A DNA stretch of 18,378 nucleotides from RZYY01 sp036794825 (GTDB lineage Bacteria > Bacteroidota > Bacteroidia > Bacteroidales > 4484-276): assembly GCA_036794825.1 (NCBI GenBank), contig DAIRGA010000051.1, positions 1 through 18,378 on the forward strand. Reading direction: 5' to 3'. A program made the translations under genes and the position numbers. The notes under the pieces were generated by a model. That model was not told the DNA's origin. It did not search any database and saw only the letters and a list, made by a program, of their open reading frames with translations. This document shows positions 1 through 12,400 of the stretch, in pieces. The stretch's first letter is position 1; every line of letters begins with the position of its first letter.

Positions 1-110
1 TCAGTTACCTTCGCAACCAGCTCGACATCACCCCGCTGCGCAGCGGTATCTACCTTATCAGAATCGAAGGCAGCAACTTCACCAAAATCGAAAAGGTGAT
101 TATAAAATAG
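1..110 (+). CDS. 3' end of a T9SS-exported protein (type A sorting tail), partial
   Basis: Only the last 35 codons are present, read from position 3 to the TAG at 108-110. The tail contains LRSGIYLIRIEGSNF followed by a lysine-rich end, KIEKVIIK. This is the hallmark of the Por secretion (type A) C-terminal sorting domain, in which a G-[IV]-Y-[LF]-[IV] strand is followed by a short polar turn and a final K-x-[IV]-[IV] strand. In Bacteroidota this domain sends proteins through the type IX secretion system, where it is normally cleaved and replaced by an anchor. The body of the protein lies outside the window, so its function cannot be stated. It is followed directly by a terminator, so it is probably transcribed separately from the giant gene downstream. 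Family assignment of the tail is firm; everything else is unknown. Confidence 0.85.
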   Translation, partial: SYLRNQLDITPLRSGIYLIRIEGSNFTKIEKVIIK

Positions 111-133
111 CCCTTTTAAAGTCTTCTGATTTT

Positions 134-167
134 AAAAAGCCCCGGCGAGTCGCTGGGGCTTTTTTTT
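134..167 (+). terminator. Rho-independent terminator of the upstream gene
   Basis: A near-perfect hairpin starts 24 bases after the stop codon. The left arm (134-147) is an A run followed by GCCCCGGCG. The loop is AGT (148-150). The right arm (151-164) is CGCTGGGGC followed by a T run, with one G-T wobble at 144/154. The T tract continues to 167. The A run before and T run after would also let it work weakly on the opposite strand, but no gene converges on it here. Confidence 0.92.
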
Positions 168-237
168 GACCATAGCTTTCTCATTTAGTGTGATTTGCTT
201 ATTTAGAATCATTTTAAGATAAATTAAATTTTTAAAT

Positions 238-268
238 TTTGCCTTTGATTTTCATCAGTGTATTATTG
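238..268 (+). promoter_or_regulatory. Candidate Bacteroidota-type promoter for the giant gene
   Basis: The region 168-312 is strongly AT-rich compared with the coding sequence. Within it, TTTG at 238-241 is followed after 19 bases by TATTATTG at 261-268. This fits the Bacteroidota housekeeping promoter (TTTG about 19-21 bases before TAnnTTTG) with one mismatch in the -7 element. Transcription would begin near 273-277, giving a leader of about 35-40 bases. A second near-match, TAAATTTTG at 233-241, has one extra T. The assignment rests on motif and spacing only. Confidence 0.5.
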
Positions 269-279
269 CACCGTTTTAC

Positions 280-315
280 TAAAATAGAATTTACTCTCAA
301 AATCAAATCTCCATG
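280..315 (+). promoter_or_regulatory. Translation start context without Shine-Dalgarno
   Basis: An in-frame TAA at 280-282 closes the frame upstream, and ATG 313 is the first start after it. The bases between are A/T/C-rich with no GGAGG-like purine run. This is usual in Bacteroidota, where an AT-rich unstructured leader replaces the Shine-Dalgarno sequence. The next in-frame ATG is at 1459, well inside the second LamG domain, so 313 is the only sensible start. The signal peptide beginning there supports it. Confidence 0.8.
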
Positions 316-411
316 AAATACAAAAATTTACTTTCGTTCGTCAGATTCAGGAACATTTTTGCGCTTTTTACAGTCGCTTTTCTGAGTGTTTCGGGTTTGG
401 AAAGTTACGCT
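313..411 (+). other. Sec signal peptide of the giant protein
   Basis: Residues 1-14 are positively charged (K2, K4, R11, R13). Residues 15-29 form a hydrophobic core (IFALFTVAFLSVSGL). A short polar end contains S31-Y32-A33, which fits signal peptidase I cleavage before Q34. The first LamG strand starts only a few residues later. There is no lipobox cysteine, so the protein would be released to the periplasm and exported further rather than lipidated at the N-terminus. Confidence 0.88.
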
Positions 412-3400
412 CAAACCCCAATCGCCCATTACCCCTTTACCGGCAATGCCAACGATGCCATAGGCACCAACCACGGCACGGTAAACGGCGCTACGATAAC
501 AACTGACCGTTTCGGCAATGCCAATAGCGCCTATAGTTTTAGCGGAACTTCTAGAATTGAAGTGCCTGATGCGCCAGCGCTTCGACCAACAGATGTTACC
601 CTTTCAGGTTGGTTTTACTACACCAGCACGCCTGGAACGCAGATAATTGCCGCCAAAAACCTAGCCGGTACTACGCATGAGTCTTATGCAATTTTCTTCT
701 ACAACGGTAATATTTCCGCAGCATGGGGTAATTCAGGCGCTGTAGAATTTTTTTCGGGACCAATTGCCAGCAATGCGCAATGGCACCATGTTGCATTTAC
801 ATTTAACGATGCTGCGAACACAGCCAAACTTTATTTAGATGGTATCGAAGTAAATTCAGTTGCAACTAATTTGAGTTTAGGATATGATAACAGCACTTTT
901 TCAATTGGCACCGAATTAGAGAATAGCGTTTACAGTTTTTTCTTCAACGGGTCTATCGACGAAGTTAAAGTCTACAATACCGCCCTTACGGCTGAGCAGG
1001 TATTAAGCGAGTTTAATAGTTATAGTGGTTTAGTGGCCTATTATCCTTTCAATGGCAATGCCAACGATGCCATAGGCGCCAACCATGGCACAGTAAATGG
1101 CGCCACCCTCACCACCGACCGCTTTGGAAATGCCAACAGCGCGTACAGTTTTGATGGGGTGGATGATGCTATCACTGTAAATCATAATGACGTTTTCAAC
1201 TTTACTTCGTATTCTATTTCACTGTGGTTTAAGTACAATGCACCCGGTCCCGGTGGCAAAACCGCCTGGAGCCTAATCTCGAAAAATTCTACTGGGAATG
1301 GTTTTCATGATCCTTTTAATATATGGATTACGGAGGCAAATAAACGTGTCGGTGCAAGAGTTGGAACCGGAACCGAGGAATTCTATTTTGGTGGACCACC
1401 GGCTGTAAACGATGACTTATGGCATCAGGCAGTACTGGTTTTCGATAATGCCAACAATATGGTTAATCTCTATGTTGATGGAGTTCTGATTTCTTCGAAT
1501 GTCATTAACGCTAATCCTTTCAATAATGCAAATGGCATCAGCATAGGTGTATGGCCGGCTTATGCCAACTATTTTAACGGCTCAATTGATGAAGTAAAAA
1601 TTTACAACGCTGCCCTGACCGGTGATCAGATTCAGCAAGAATACGCTCTCAACGCTTTGATAGCCTACTACCCATTCAGCGGTAATGCCGATGATGTCAT
1701 AGGCAGCAACCACGGCACGGTAAATGGCGCCACCCTTACTACTGACCGATTTGGCAATGCCAACGGTGCATATAGTTTTGATGGGGTGAACGATTATGTT
1801 GACCTGGGCAATGGCCCGGCATTTCAAATTACCGAAGCATTTACCGTAAATTTATGGTTTAACTCTTCAGCCTCACTTGGCAATTACAAAACCCTGATCA
1901 GCAAATGGTACAGCGCCGGCGATACGCCCAACGGCGGAACCTTCAGTCTTGGTTTCAATAATGCCGGCCTGTCATTTATGATTCAGAACCAATCAGGAGT
2001 TTATGGAGGAGTTCAAAGCAATTTGATGTACAATGACGGGATGTGGCATATGGCTACGGGCACCTGGGATGGAAATACTGTGCGATTATATTTAGATGGT
2101 GTTGAAGTTGGCAGCAATACATACCCGACTTTCGGACTGCTTGAGCTTAATAACCGGAATGTGCTTATCGGCACAGACAGCCGTTTTACACCGGGAAGCG
2201 GAGACCGCCACTTCGCCGGAATTATTGACGAGGTGAAAATTTATTCTGCTGCGCTTTCGGCTCAGCAGGTGCTGTTGGAATATAACTCGAATGCAGCATT
2301 GACCAATTACTCCAGCCAGTTTGGCAACAGCGTTCTGCTCAATGGCAGCAATGATTACATTGCCTGCAGAGGGTCGTCTATGAATCTGACCAATGCCATG
2401 ACATTGGAGTCCTGGGTGAACCTATCATCTTTCCCTGCGTCGGGTTCGTTGTATGAAATCATCAGCAAGCGTAGCTATTTCGCGACCGACCAACAGGATT
2501 TTCCGGTGACACTAAACATCACCGCCTCAGGCGCTGTGGATTTCAGATTATCGCAAGGGGATGATTTTACATCCGATCTCATACTGTCATCCAGCCCTTT
2601 ACAAATCAATCAATGGTATCACATAGCCGCAACCTACACAGCCAATGGGACTTCAGCATTATATGTCAATGGGGTGCAGGCAGCTTCGGGGAGCAGTAAT
2701 TTTACCATCAGCTCCAACAATCAGCCATGGACCATTGGCCGGGCATCGCAGGAAAATGGTGGTGGAGTAAATGCATCCTATTTCAAAGGAAGGATGGATG
2801 ATGTCCGCATATGGAACACCGCCCGCACACAGGCTCAAATTGCTGCCAGTATGAATAGTCAACTAGCGGGCAATGAAACCGGCCTGGTGGGCTACTGGGA
2901 CATGAACCGGATTGGTCAGGGTGCAGGTCTGACAGTGGATAATAAAGCCTCTGCCACCGGATCAGCGTTAAACGGAACCACTTTTGGCACAGCCAGCACT
3001 CCCGTTTTTTCGCCGGTGATGGTACAGCAGGCACCCGGGAGCGGCAACGCCATCAGTTTTGACGGTGTAAACGACATGGTAACCGCAGCAAATCAGACCT
3101 CTGCCGTTAACAACTTCACCGTGGAAGCCTGGGTTAACCCAACCTCTGCTATAACCTTGCATACGCAAAGTACCAGTGGCACGCAAGGAGCAGGGGGAAC
3201 CAACAGATACCTAATTTTTCCGCAACATGGCGACACCTATGGAAATGGAAGTATATCAGCAGGAGCTGGATTCTCGGTCGGGACAAATGGTGTTTGTGTT
3301 TTTGAGCATAGCGGAAATTACCTCCCGTCATTGCTCACCTGGAGTGGAGCCATTTCAGGCTGGACACACATTGCTATCGTTTACACCGAAAAGCAGCCCT

Positions 3401-6400
3401 CTTTGTTTGTAAACGGAATATTGGTTGCCACCGGACTAACCAGCACCCGCTCTCTGATTTACGCCTCATCTGCAGGGATTGGTGGCGGCGCCTATGGGTA
3501 TTTCATGGGCGAAGCTGATGAGATCAGAATCTGGAGTTCATCGCTAACGCAGGATCAGATCAGGGATCGTATGTGCCGCAAAATTACTTCGTCCGATCCG
3601 CTTTATCCCAACCTCGTTTTGCATTACAATTTCGACGAAAACACCGGCAATACTGCTTTCGACGCTACTGCCAACGGATTTCACGGCACGCTGACGAATG
3701 ATCCCTCCCGCGTTGGCAGCGGAGCGGCTATTGGAAATCAGAGTATCCATAACTACGTAAACTCGGGCATGCCTTCAGCAAGTTTGAGCTACAATGGCCA
3801 GGATAATCTGACCGTGAACTACACAGCCGGAACTTACTCAGGAAGTGCCGGAACGCATCTTTATGTGGTAAATGAAAAACCGAATTCGCAGATCGGTGTA
3901 GGTGATTTTTCCAGTAACGACCGGTATTTCGGCGTTTTCAATGCCGGAATGACCTCGCCGGCCTACACTGTCGTGTATAATTACAATGGCAATCCACACG
4001 TAAACAGCAGCAACGAGCCGATGCTCAGGCTTTTTAAAAGAAGTGACAATTCGCAGACGACCTGGCTTGGAGCAGGTGCAAGCCTCAACATAAATGCTAA
4101 AACCCTTACAGCAACCGGTCAGAGCACGGAATACATACTTGGCGCTTCGAAGGATGATGTGCTGGCGGCATGGTATCCGCTGGATGCCAACGCCCAGGAC
4201 ACCATCGGCTCGAACCATGGAACCATCATAGGAGCAATCCCCACTGCCGACCGCTTTGGCAATCCCAACAAAGCGATGTTGTTTGACGGAGTTAGCCACC
4301 GTATTAACTTTTCATCCCCCTGGACAACGCTGACCGACAATTACTCATTTTCGGCCTGGGTAAAACCTTCAGAAAACGGTGGTTTTATTCTGATGAACGG
4401 GCAAAACAGTTATCCCGTTCCACCGCCTGCCCCCTATAACGGAACCAGTATTGGAATCACCGCTGATCACCGTCTTTTTGGCGATCACAGCGGAATTGTG
4501 AATTTCACCTCCAATCCCATTATTTCAGATCAGGATTGGAACTGGGTGGTTTTTGTGCGCGAGGATGGCGTTTCCAAACTTTACATCAATGGATTACTCC
4601 AACCCAATACCACCAACATCGCCCCCAACACTCCGGCAGGCGGCGCATTTATTGGGGCGCTCACTAATTCACTTGGTTTCTTCAGTGGCGCCATTGACGA
4701 TGTAAAAATCTACAACAAAGCCCTGACGCTCACAGAAATTCAGCAGGAGATGGAGCAATTTGTGGTGGATTCCAGGTTTGGAAATCACATAAAAATGAAT
4801 GGCAGCAACGATTTCATCAACTGCGGCAGCGACCCGGCGTTGAACATCACGGGCTCTTTAACAGTAGAAGCCTGGGTTCGTCCATCTTCTTTCAATACAG
4901 TTAACCAAATCCTGCAAAAGGGAGGAACTGCTGGAACACAAATTGACAGGGATGGCTTTCAGTTGAGATTAGATAATGGAACCAACGCAGGGTTCACCAT
5001 TTCGAGCAGCAGCAGTGCCGATGGAGTAAGCTTTGGAATATCAGCAGCCGACCTGAACCGTTGGATGCATGTGACTGCAACATACGATGGCGCCACCCTT
5101 AAAATTTACCGCAACGGACAATTGGCCAATCAGAAAACCACCTCCCAGGTTTTATCGCACAACACCAATCCGTTGCTCATTGGTAAACGGCAGGATGCCT
5201 GGTTCTTCAATGGAGATATTGACGAAGTGAGAATCTGGAATACAGCCCGCACACAACAGGAAATTCAGGATAATCTGAACACTCAGCTGACTGGCAACGA
5301 AACCGGCCTGGTGGGCTACTGGGATATGAACCGCGAAGGCCAGGGCCAGGGACTGGTTGTGGAAAATAAAGCATTGGCCACAGGCAGCGCATTGAACGGA
5401 ACTACCAACGGCACTGCTTCAACTCCCGTGTTCAGTATGACCAGTGAAGGTGACCCCGGTGTTATCGGAGGAAGCCAATCCATCTGTCAAACATCGGTTC
5501 CCTCGTTGCTGACCAATGTTTCAGTTGCCGTGGGTAATGGAACTTATCCTGTTTTTTATCAATGGCAGGACAGCATCAGCAATGGTGCATGGAACAACAT
5601 TCCCGGAGCTGTGAATCTGACTTATCAGCCCGGCCTCCTGAGCCAGACCACCTTTTTCAGACGACAGGTTACCATCGGCGATTACATTGGCTTCAGTAAT
5701 GTGGTAACGGTGGATGTTATTGAAATTCCCGGCGATCCGGCGATTTTCCCACAGGATGAATGGAACTGCTATGTTTTTACCGGAACAGACATTAACCTGG
5801 GCAGCGGTAATGTTTACCGGGGCATGTATTCGTTTCCGACCGTAAATTTTGATACGCGCAACCAGTGGGATCAAAATGGATCACCGTCATCGGCCAATGG
5901 CTATGAAGGATGCAGCGTGCCCAATGATAACTTTACTTTTGTGATGAAGCGCCGTGGATTCCCGGAAGGGCAATACATCATCAACATTCCGGGGCACGAT
6001 GACAATATCAGGATTTATGTGAATGGTATCCAGGTGTTCGAGTACATCGGATGTTGCGTTAGTCATAGCAATATCACCGCAGGAACTTTAGATGCAAACT
6101 CCACCGTGGAGGTACGTACGGTTGAAGGCAGTGGCGGCGCTTATGCAGCCGTAAGTTTTGTGTTAAGTTCGCTGCAACCCGGTACGATTGCCGGAAACCA
6201 GAACAGTTGCGGCAGTTTTACTCCTTCGTTGCTCACCAGCACCCAAAATGCCTACGGCGGAGAAACCCTGACCATCACCTACCATTGGCAGGACAGTATT
6301 GCCGGGGGAGCGTGGAATAATATTGCAAATGCACTTAATGCTACCTACCAGCCAGCATCACTGAGCGAAACCAGATGGTATCGCCGTTTGGCCATCAACG

Positions 6401-9400
6401 GCAGCGAAACTTTACCCAGCAATGTAATTCAGATCACCATCAGCTATCTTGCCGGCGACCCGGCCATTTTTGGTGAAAATCTCTGGAACATTTATGCTTA
6501 CAATGGCAATGATATTAATCTGGGCAGCGCAGTTTACCGTGGTTATTATTCTGTCGGTACTGTCAATGTTGATACCCGCAACCATTGGGATCAAAACGCT
6601 TCGCCATCATCGGCAGCCGGTTATGAGGGCTGTCTGGTGAGTAACGACAATTTTACTTTTGTTATGAAACGTCAGGGTTTTGCTGAAGGTTATTACCTGA
6701 TGAATATCCCTGCGCACGACGATGGCATCAGGGTTTATGTGAACGGTCAGATTGTGTTTGAACACCTGAGTTGTTGCGACAGCCACTTCAATATTCCGTT
6801 AGGAAATCTGGATGCAACCTCTACTGTTGAGATCAGGTGTACTGAAGTCAGCGGACCGGGTTACGCAGCCGTTGAATTCCTTCTGAATCCGGTAATCCTG
6901 AACTATCGCAGTAAGACTTCCGGCAACTGGAGTGCTCCCTCCACCTGGGAAGTATCGGATGGCGGACCCTGGACTGACGCAACACTAGCTCCCACAGATG
7001 CAAATGGAACCATTACCATCCGGGCTGATCACACTGTAACCATAAACAGTGCTGTTACAGCCGACCAGATTACCGTGGAAACAGATGGCGTTCTGGTGGT
7101 CAATTCAACATTAACTTTGGGTTATGCGCCCGGAGACGACCTGGTGGTTGAAGGAACGTTGATTCTGGAATCTGCTACCATACAAGGTGTTGGTTCTTTG
7201 GTTGTGACTGCTGCCGGGGTGGCTGACCTCAATGGGGGCAGCACCAAAAACCTCAATGCTTCATTTATCAACAACGGCGTCTTTAACTGGAACGGCGGAA
7301 CCATCGGCTACAACAATGTTCTGACCAACAATGGGACGATGAATATCAACGGAAATAATGATATTCAATCCTGGTTCAACAACCTGTTCTTTGTCAACAC
7401 CGGAACCATCGTTAAAAGCAGTTCAGGAACAACGCGTTTTCTTTATATGAATGTTCAGAACAACGGCACATATACACTGAATGCCGGCACGCTCAGGCTT
7501 GAGCCAGGCGGGCAGTTCCAGCAAAATGGAACCATTGAATTAAGCAATGCAACATTATCGAATAGTGGGTACACTTTTAGCCACAATGCAGGAGCATCTC
7601 TGACAGGTTCAGGTACTTTTTCCACCACCGGAATTACGCTCAATGCCGCACTAATAATCCCTCAGGAAATTATTTTCAGCTCCAGCAATGAAATCAGCGG
7701 CAGCGGCAGCCTGACCATCAACAACGATTTTGCCATCCAGAGCACAATTTCAGGAAGCGGAAGCCTTACCATCAACGGAAATATAACCTGGAGCAGCGGT
7801 ACAATCAACAGGGCGCTGGTGGTCAACGAAGGCAAAACCATGACGGTATCCGGCGGCAATGATAAAAACCACAATTCGCCGATAACCAACAACGGAACCA
7901 TCAACTGGCAGGACGGAAGGCTACTGCAATCAGCCACGATTACCAATAATGGTGTTTTCAATATTAACGGCGGTAACATATTCCAGCGCTGGTTTGCCGA
8001 AGCATTTCTGGTAAACAATGGAACCATTGTTAAAAACAGCGCCGGTACAAATACTTTCGACTATATGTATGTGCAGAACAATCCTTCAGGTATTATCAAA
8101 GGTATAGGCACATTCAATTTCACCAATTTTTTCCAGTTCATCAGCAACGGAACCATTGCACCGGGAACTTCACCTGGAATACTTAACATCAACAATGCCC
8201 AACCATTATCGGCCAACAGCACGCTCGAAATCGAGATGAACAACGATAGCGGCCCCGGAACCGGTCACTCACAACTATTGCGTGGCGGCGACCTCACCCT
8301 GAACGGCAACCTGAGGGTTATCGAAACGGGGAATGTTCCCAACGGAACCTACATCATTATTCAACTTACATCGGGAACGATTTCCGGCAACTTTGCCACC
8401 ACAGAACTTCCGGCCGGTTACGAGCTGATTGTAAGTTCTACTACCGTTGCCGTAAGCAGAAATGCACCCTCCATTGCCTGTCCGTCCGACAGGGTGGTGA
8501 GCGCTCCCGCCGGCCAATGCAGCGTGGTGGTTAACAACATTGACCCGGCTGTTGAAGAGGGTCAAAACTACACTTATACCCTCAGCGGGGCTACTGCCGG
8601 AACCGGAAGCGGTTCGGCCAGCGGGCTGTTGTTCAATGCAGGGATTACCCAGGTAACTTACACCCTTGCCGACAATCCGGATGATTTCTGCTCATTCCAT
8701 GTTACTGTGAACAGTAATGTGGTTCCTTCGGTAAGCATCAGCGCTTCAACCACAAGCATTTGCGAGGGTGGCAGTGTAATCTTTTCTGCTGCTCCAGTCA
8801 ATGGCGGCGTTCCTTCTTTTCAATGGAAAGTTAACGGAGTAAATGCCGGGGATAACAGCGCCATATTCCAAACCAGCGACCTGTCGCAGAGTGATGTTGT
8901 AAATGTTGAGATGACTTCCTCATTGATTTGTGCCAATCCTTCCACCGTAACTTCCAACTCCATCACGATAAATGTTAATCCGTTGGTAATCCCAACAGTA
9001 ACCATCAACACCGCTTCGACAGAGGTGTGCCAGGGCGCCAATGTGGTGTTCAATGCAACCCCTTCGTTTGGTGGAATGAGTCCCTCTTACCAGTGGAAGG
9101 TGAATGGTCAGAATGTCGGCGGAAATAGTCCTGTATTTAGCATCAGTACTTTGGTGGATGGAGATGTAATTAGCGTGGTGATGACCTCCAACTGGCCGTG
9201 TGTGGTTCAGCAAACGGCAGTGTCCAATTCGATTACCATGACCGTTGTTCCTCCCATTCCTGCTTCAGTAAGCATTTCAACCTCCGCTAACGGAATATGT
9301 GCCGGAGAGCAGGTTACCTTTACTGCAACGCCTTTCAATGGTGGGACCAATCCATCTTATCAATGGAGAGTAAATGGGCAGAATACCGGTAACAACAGTC

Positions 9401-12400
9401 CTGTTTTTCAGTCTTCAAACCTTAATCATGGCGACCTGGTGGTGGTTTTGATGACCTCCAGCGTTCCGTGTGCCATCAATCCTTCATTTTCGAATGTCAT
9501 CGAAATGAATGTCAGGCCTTTGCCGGTAGTAACTATTTCTGGAAGCCTTCAATTGTGTGGAACCGAACCCACGACACTTACCGCCAGCCAGGGAGTTTCG
9601 TACCTTTGGAGTACCGGCGCTACCACGCGCAGCATCAGCGTCAGCGTTCCCGGCAATTACTCGGTTACGGTAACGGCGGCCAATGGTTGCAGCAACACAG
9701 CCTCGGTCAATGTATTGCCGTCGCCGCAGCCTGTTGCGCAGGTGAACGCGTTGCTTCCTGAAGACAATTCCTTTGGAATAGTTCAACCCATCACTTTCTC
9801 CTGGACTGCAGCAGCCAATGCTATTACCTATGACCTATATATCTGGAGAAATACCCAAACAAGACCTGCGACTCCCACGGTTGCCGGGATTACCGGAACA
9901 GTTCACACTTACAACCAATTCCTCAACACAAGCCATATTTACAACTGGCAGGTGGTTGCAAGGAATGCCTGTTATCAGACCGAAACCAGCGTGAGGACAT
10001 TTTCGTTCTTTGTATTTACCGACCTCACCGTTCAGCCTTTTGCGGTGCAGGCTTCAGCCAATTCGGGAGAAAATGTCCCTGTTACCTTCTCCATAATTAA
10101 TAATGGTAGCGTGAGCACTGGTTTAGTCCCCTGGAAAGATGATATTTACATTTCCACAGCCTCAGTTTTCAACATCAATAATGCCATCAAGCTGGCTTCG
10201 GTGAACAATCTCAGTTCGTTGAGCCCCGGGCAGAGTTACACCAATACGGTGAATATTCTGCTGCCGGCTTATATCGAAGGCGCCTATTATGTTTATGTAA
10301 AAACCGACGCCAACAGCATCATTCCCGAGACCAACGAAAACAACAATACGGTCAGGTCTGATGACGCCATGCAGGTAGGGTTGCCGCCCTATCCGGATAT
10401 CACGGTGACCAACATTCAGTCGCTCAGCGGCAATATCATCCCGGGACAGGCAGTAACCATCGGCTGGAATGTGGAGAACATCGGCGACGCACCGGCGGTA
10501 GGAGGCTGGAGTCAACGTGTAGCAATGGTTTCAGGGAATCAATTGCAGGTGTTGGGTTTTATACAGAACAATGAGGCGCTGCCACCTTCAGGACTTATGA
10601 CGCAGAGTGCGAACTTCATCGTGCCAAATATCCTCGGTTTTGAGGGTGATGTGCAACTTCAAGTCCGGTTGACCCCAAATGAAGGACTGATAGAGAAACC
10701 TAATGGCGCTGCCAACAATACGGTGCTTTCAGCCAATCCGGTTTTCGTTGAAAAGCGACTTTTTGTTTCCTTACCTCAGCCAATCCTGAACGAAAGCGCA
10801 ACGACCCCAATGCTGGCCACGATTTTCAGAAGCGGCAGCCGCAACGCTTCCCTGGAGGTCAGTTTATCATCATCACCGGAAGGGAGGATCAATATGAACC
10901 AGACAGCCACTATTCCGGCAAATCAGTCTGGCGCCAACATTCAGCTATCAGCCATTAACAATAGCATTTTTGAAGGTACCATTGAGGTAAATATTGAATC
11001 CTCCGGCGCTGATTACCCGGTTGCCAATACTGTGCTTACCATTATTGATGACGAAATACCCGGTCTTTCGATGGATTTAAGCCAAACATCAGCCACCGAA
11101 GGGGAGACGTTCCAGTTGACCATCACCCGCAGTTTTGTCACCGGCAACCCACTGAATGTAGTGCTTACTGCCAGCAAACCCAATCAGATCAATCTGCCCG
11201 CCAGCTTAGTAATTCCCGCCAATGAGGCTACTTCGACTATTGATATCCCCGTAATTAACAACACCACACCGGAGATCACCGAAGATGTTGTTATCAATGC
11301 TTCTGCAATTGGATTTAGCCCGATTTCTGCCACGATCAGTATCATTGATGACGACATTCCACAGATTGCATTCAGCATTAGTCCGGGAATTGTTCAGGAA
11401 AACGGAGGCCCACATGCGTCGTGGGGGACCATTCAACTTACGCAGCCTTCGGTGGGCAACACGGTAATTCAGTTGTCTACGGTTGAATCGGGGCAGGTTT
11501 ATTTCCCCGCCCAGGTCACCATTCCAAATGGCCAGATGCAGCGCCAGTTCAACATTGGCGTTGTGGATAATTCAATTCTTGACGGCGACCGGCAGGTAGA
11601 GATTTTTGCAGCCGTTTTTATTCCATCATGCGGTTGCGGAGCTCCATCGGGAACCGGCGGTGCAACGTCACAATCCATTACCATTCTGGACAATGACGGA
11701 CCTTCGCTCTCCGTAGCTGTAAACCCGTTTGTTGTGTTTGAAAATGTGGTAAATGCCGGCGTACTGACCATTACCCGGAACACCATCGGCGGCCCTGAGA
11801 TTTCAATTTCAATAACCCACGACCGGCCTTCCGAAATTGAAGTCTTATCTCCGGTCATCATGCCCCAGGGCGTTACTTCGATTGATGTTCCATTCAATAC
11901 TCTCGATGACGGCATAACGGACGGAAGCCAGATTGTTTCGGTGTCGGTGTCGGCTCAGGATTACAGCTCCGGTTCGTGCTGGGTGATGGTGAGCGACCGC
12001 AACCTGCCCGATTTTGTGGCTAAAGAAGTAACGCTTTCAAAAAGCAACATTTTTATCAACGAGGAGATGCAGATTGGTGTCAGAATTGCCAACGAGGGTT
12101 TTGCTTTTGCTCCAACTGGTGTTGAAGTAAGAATTTTCAGATCCACGGATGCCACGCTCGACAACAGCGATTTTCTGCTCAGTACGCTTTACACACAATC
12201 GGTTATGGGAATTGGAGAGACGCAGGAACTCACCACGAATTTCACCCCGACAGGTGCTGTCGGTGATTTCTATATTATTGCGCGTGTAAACGGCAATGCC
12301 GGTTTCAGCGAGTTGATCCCAATCAACAATACCTCTTTAGGCACACCGCTCACTATCGTTCCCGATTATACAGCCACCGCTTCCGTTTCAGGCGACATTT

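Noticed and set aside
194..241. Alternative promoter using TTTG at 194-197
   Set aside because: No TAnnTTTG-like element lies at the correct spacing. The 238-268 pair fits better.
3838..4299. Open frame of 153 codons on the minus strand
   Set aside because: It lies wholly inside the giant + strand gene, has no recognisable motif or start signal, and its composition is what the complement of a G/N/T-rich coding frame produces.
6898..8460. Beta-helix as a possible pectate lyase or other polysaccharide enzyme
   Set aside because: No catalytic acid, Arg or Lys arrangement of those families is evident. The rungs are simple N-N-G-T repeats ending like a structural passenger domain.
11499..11915. 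Open frame of 138 codons on the minus strand
   Set aside because: Antisense to Calx-beta domains 3 and 4, whose motifs are intact on the + strand.
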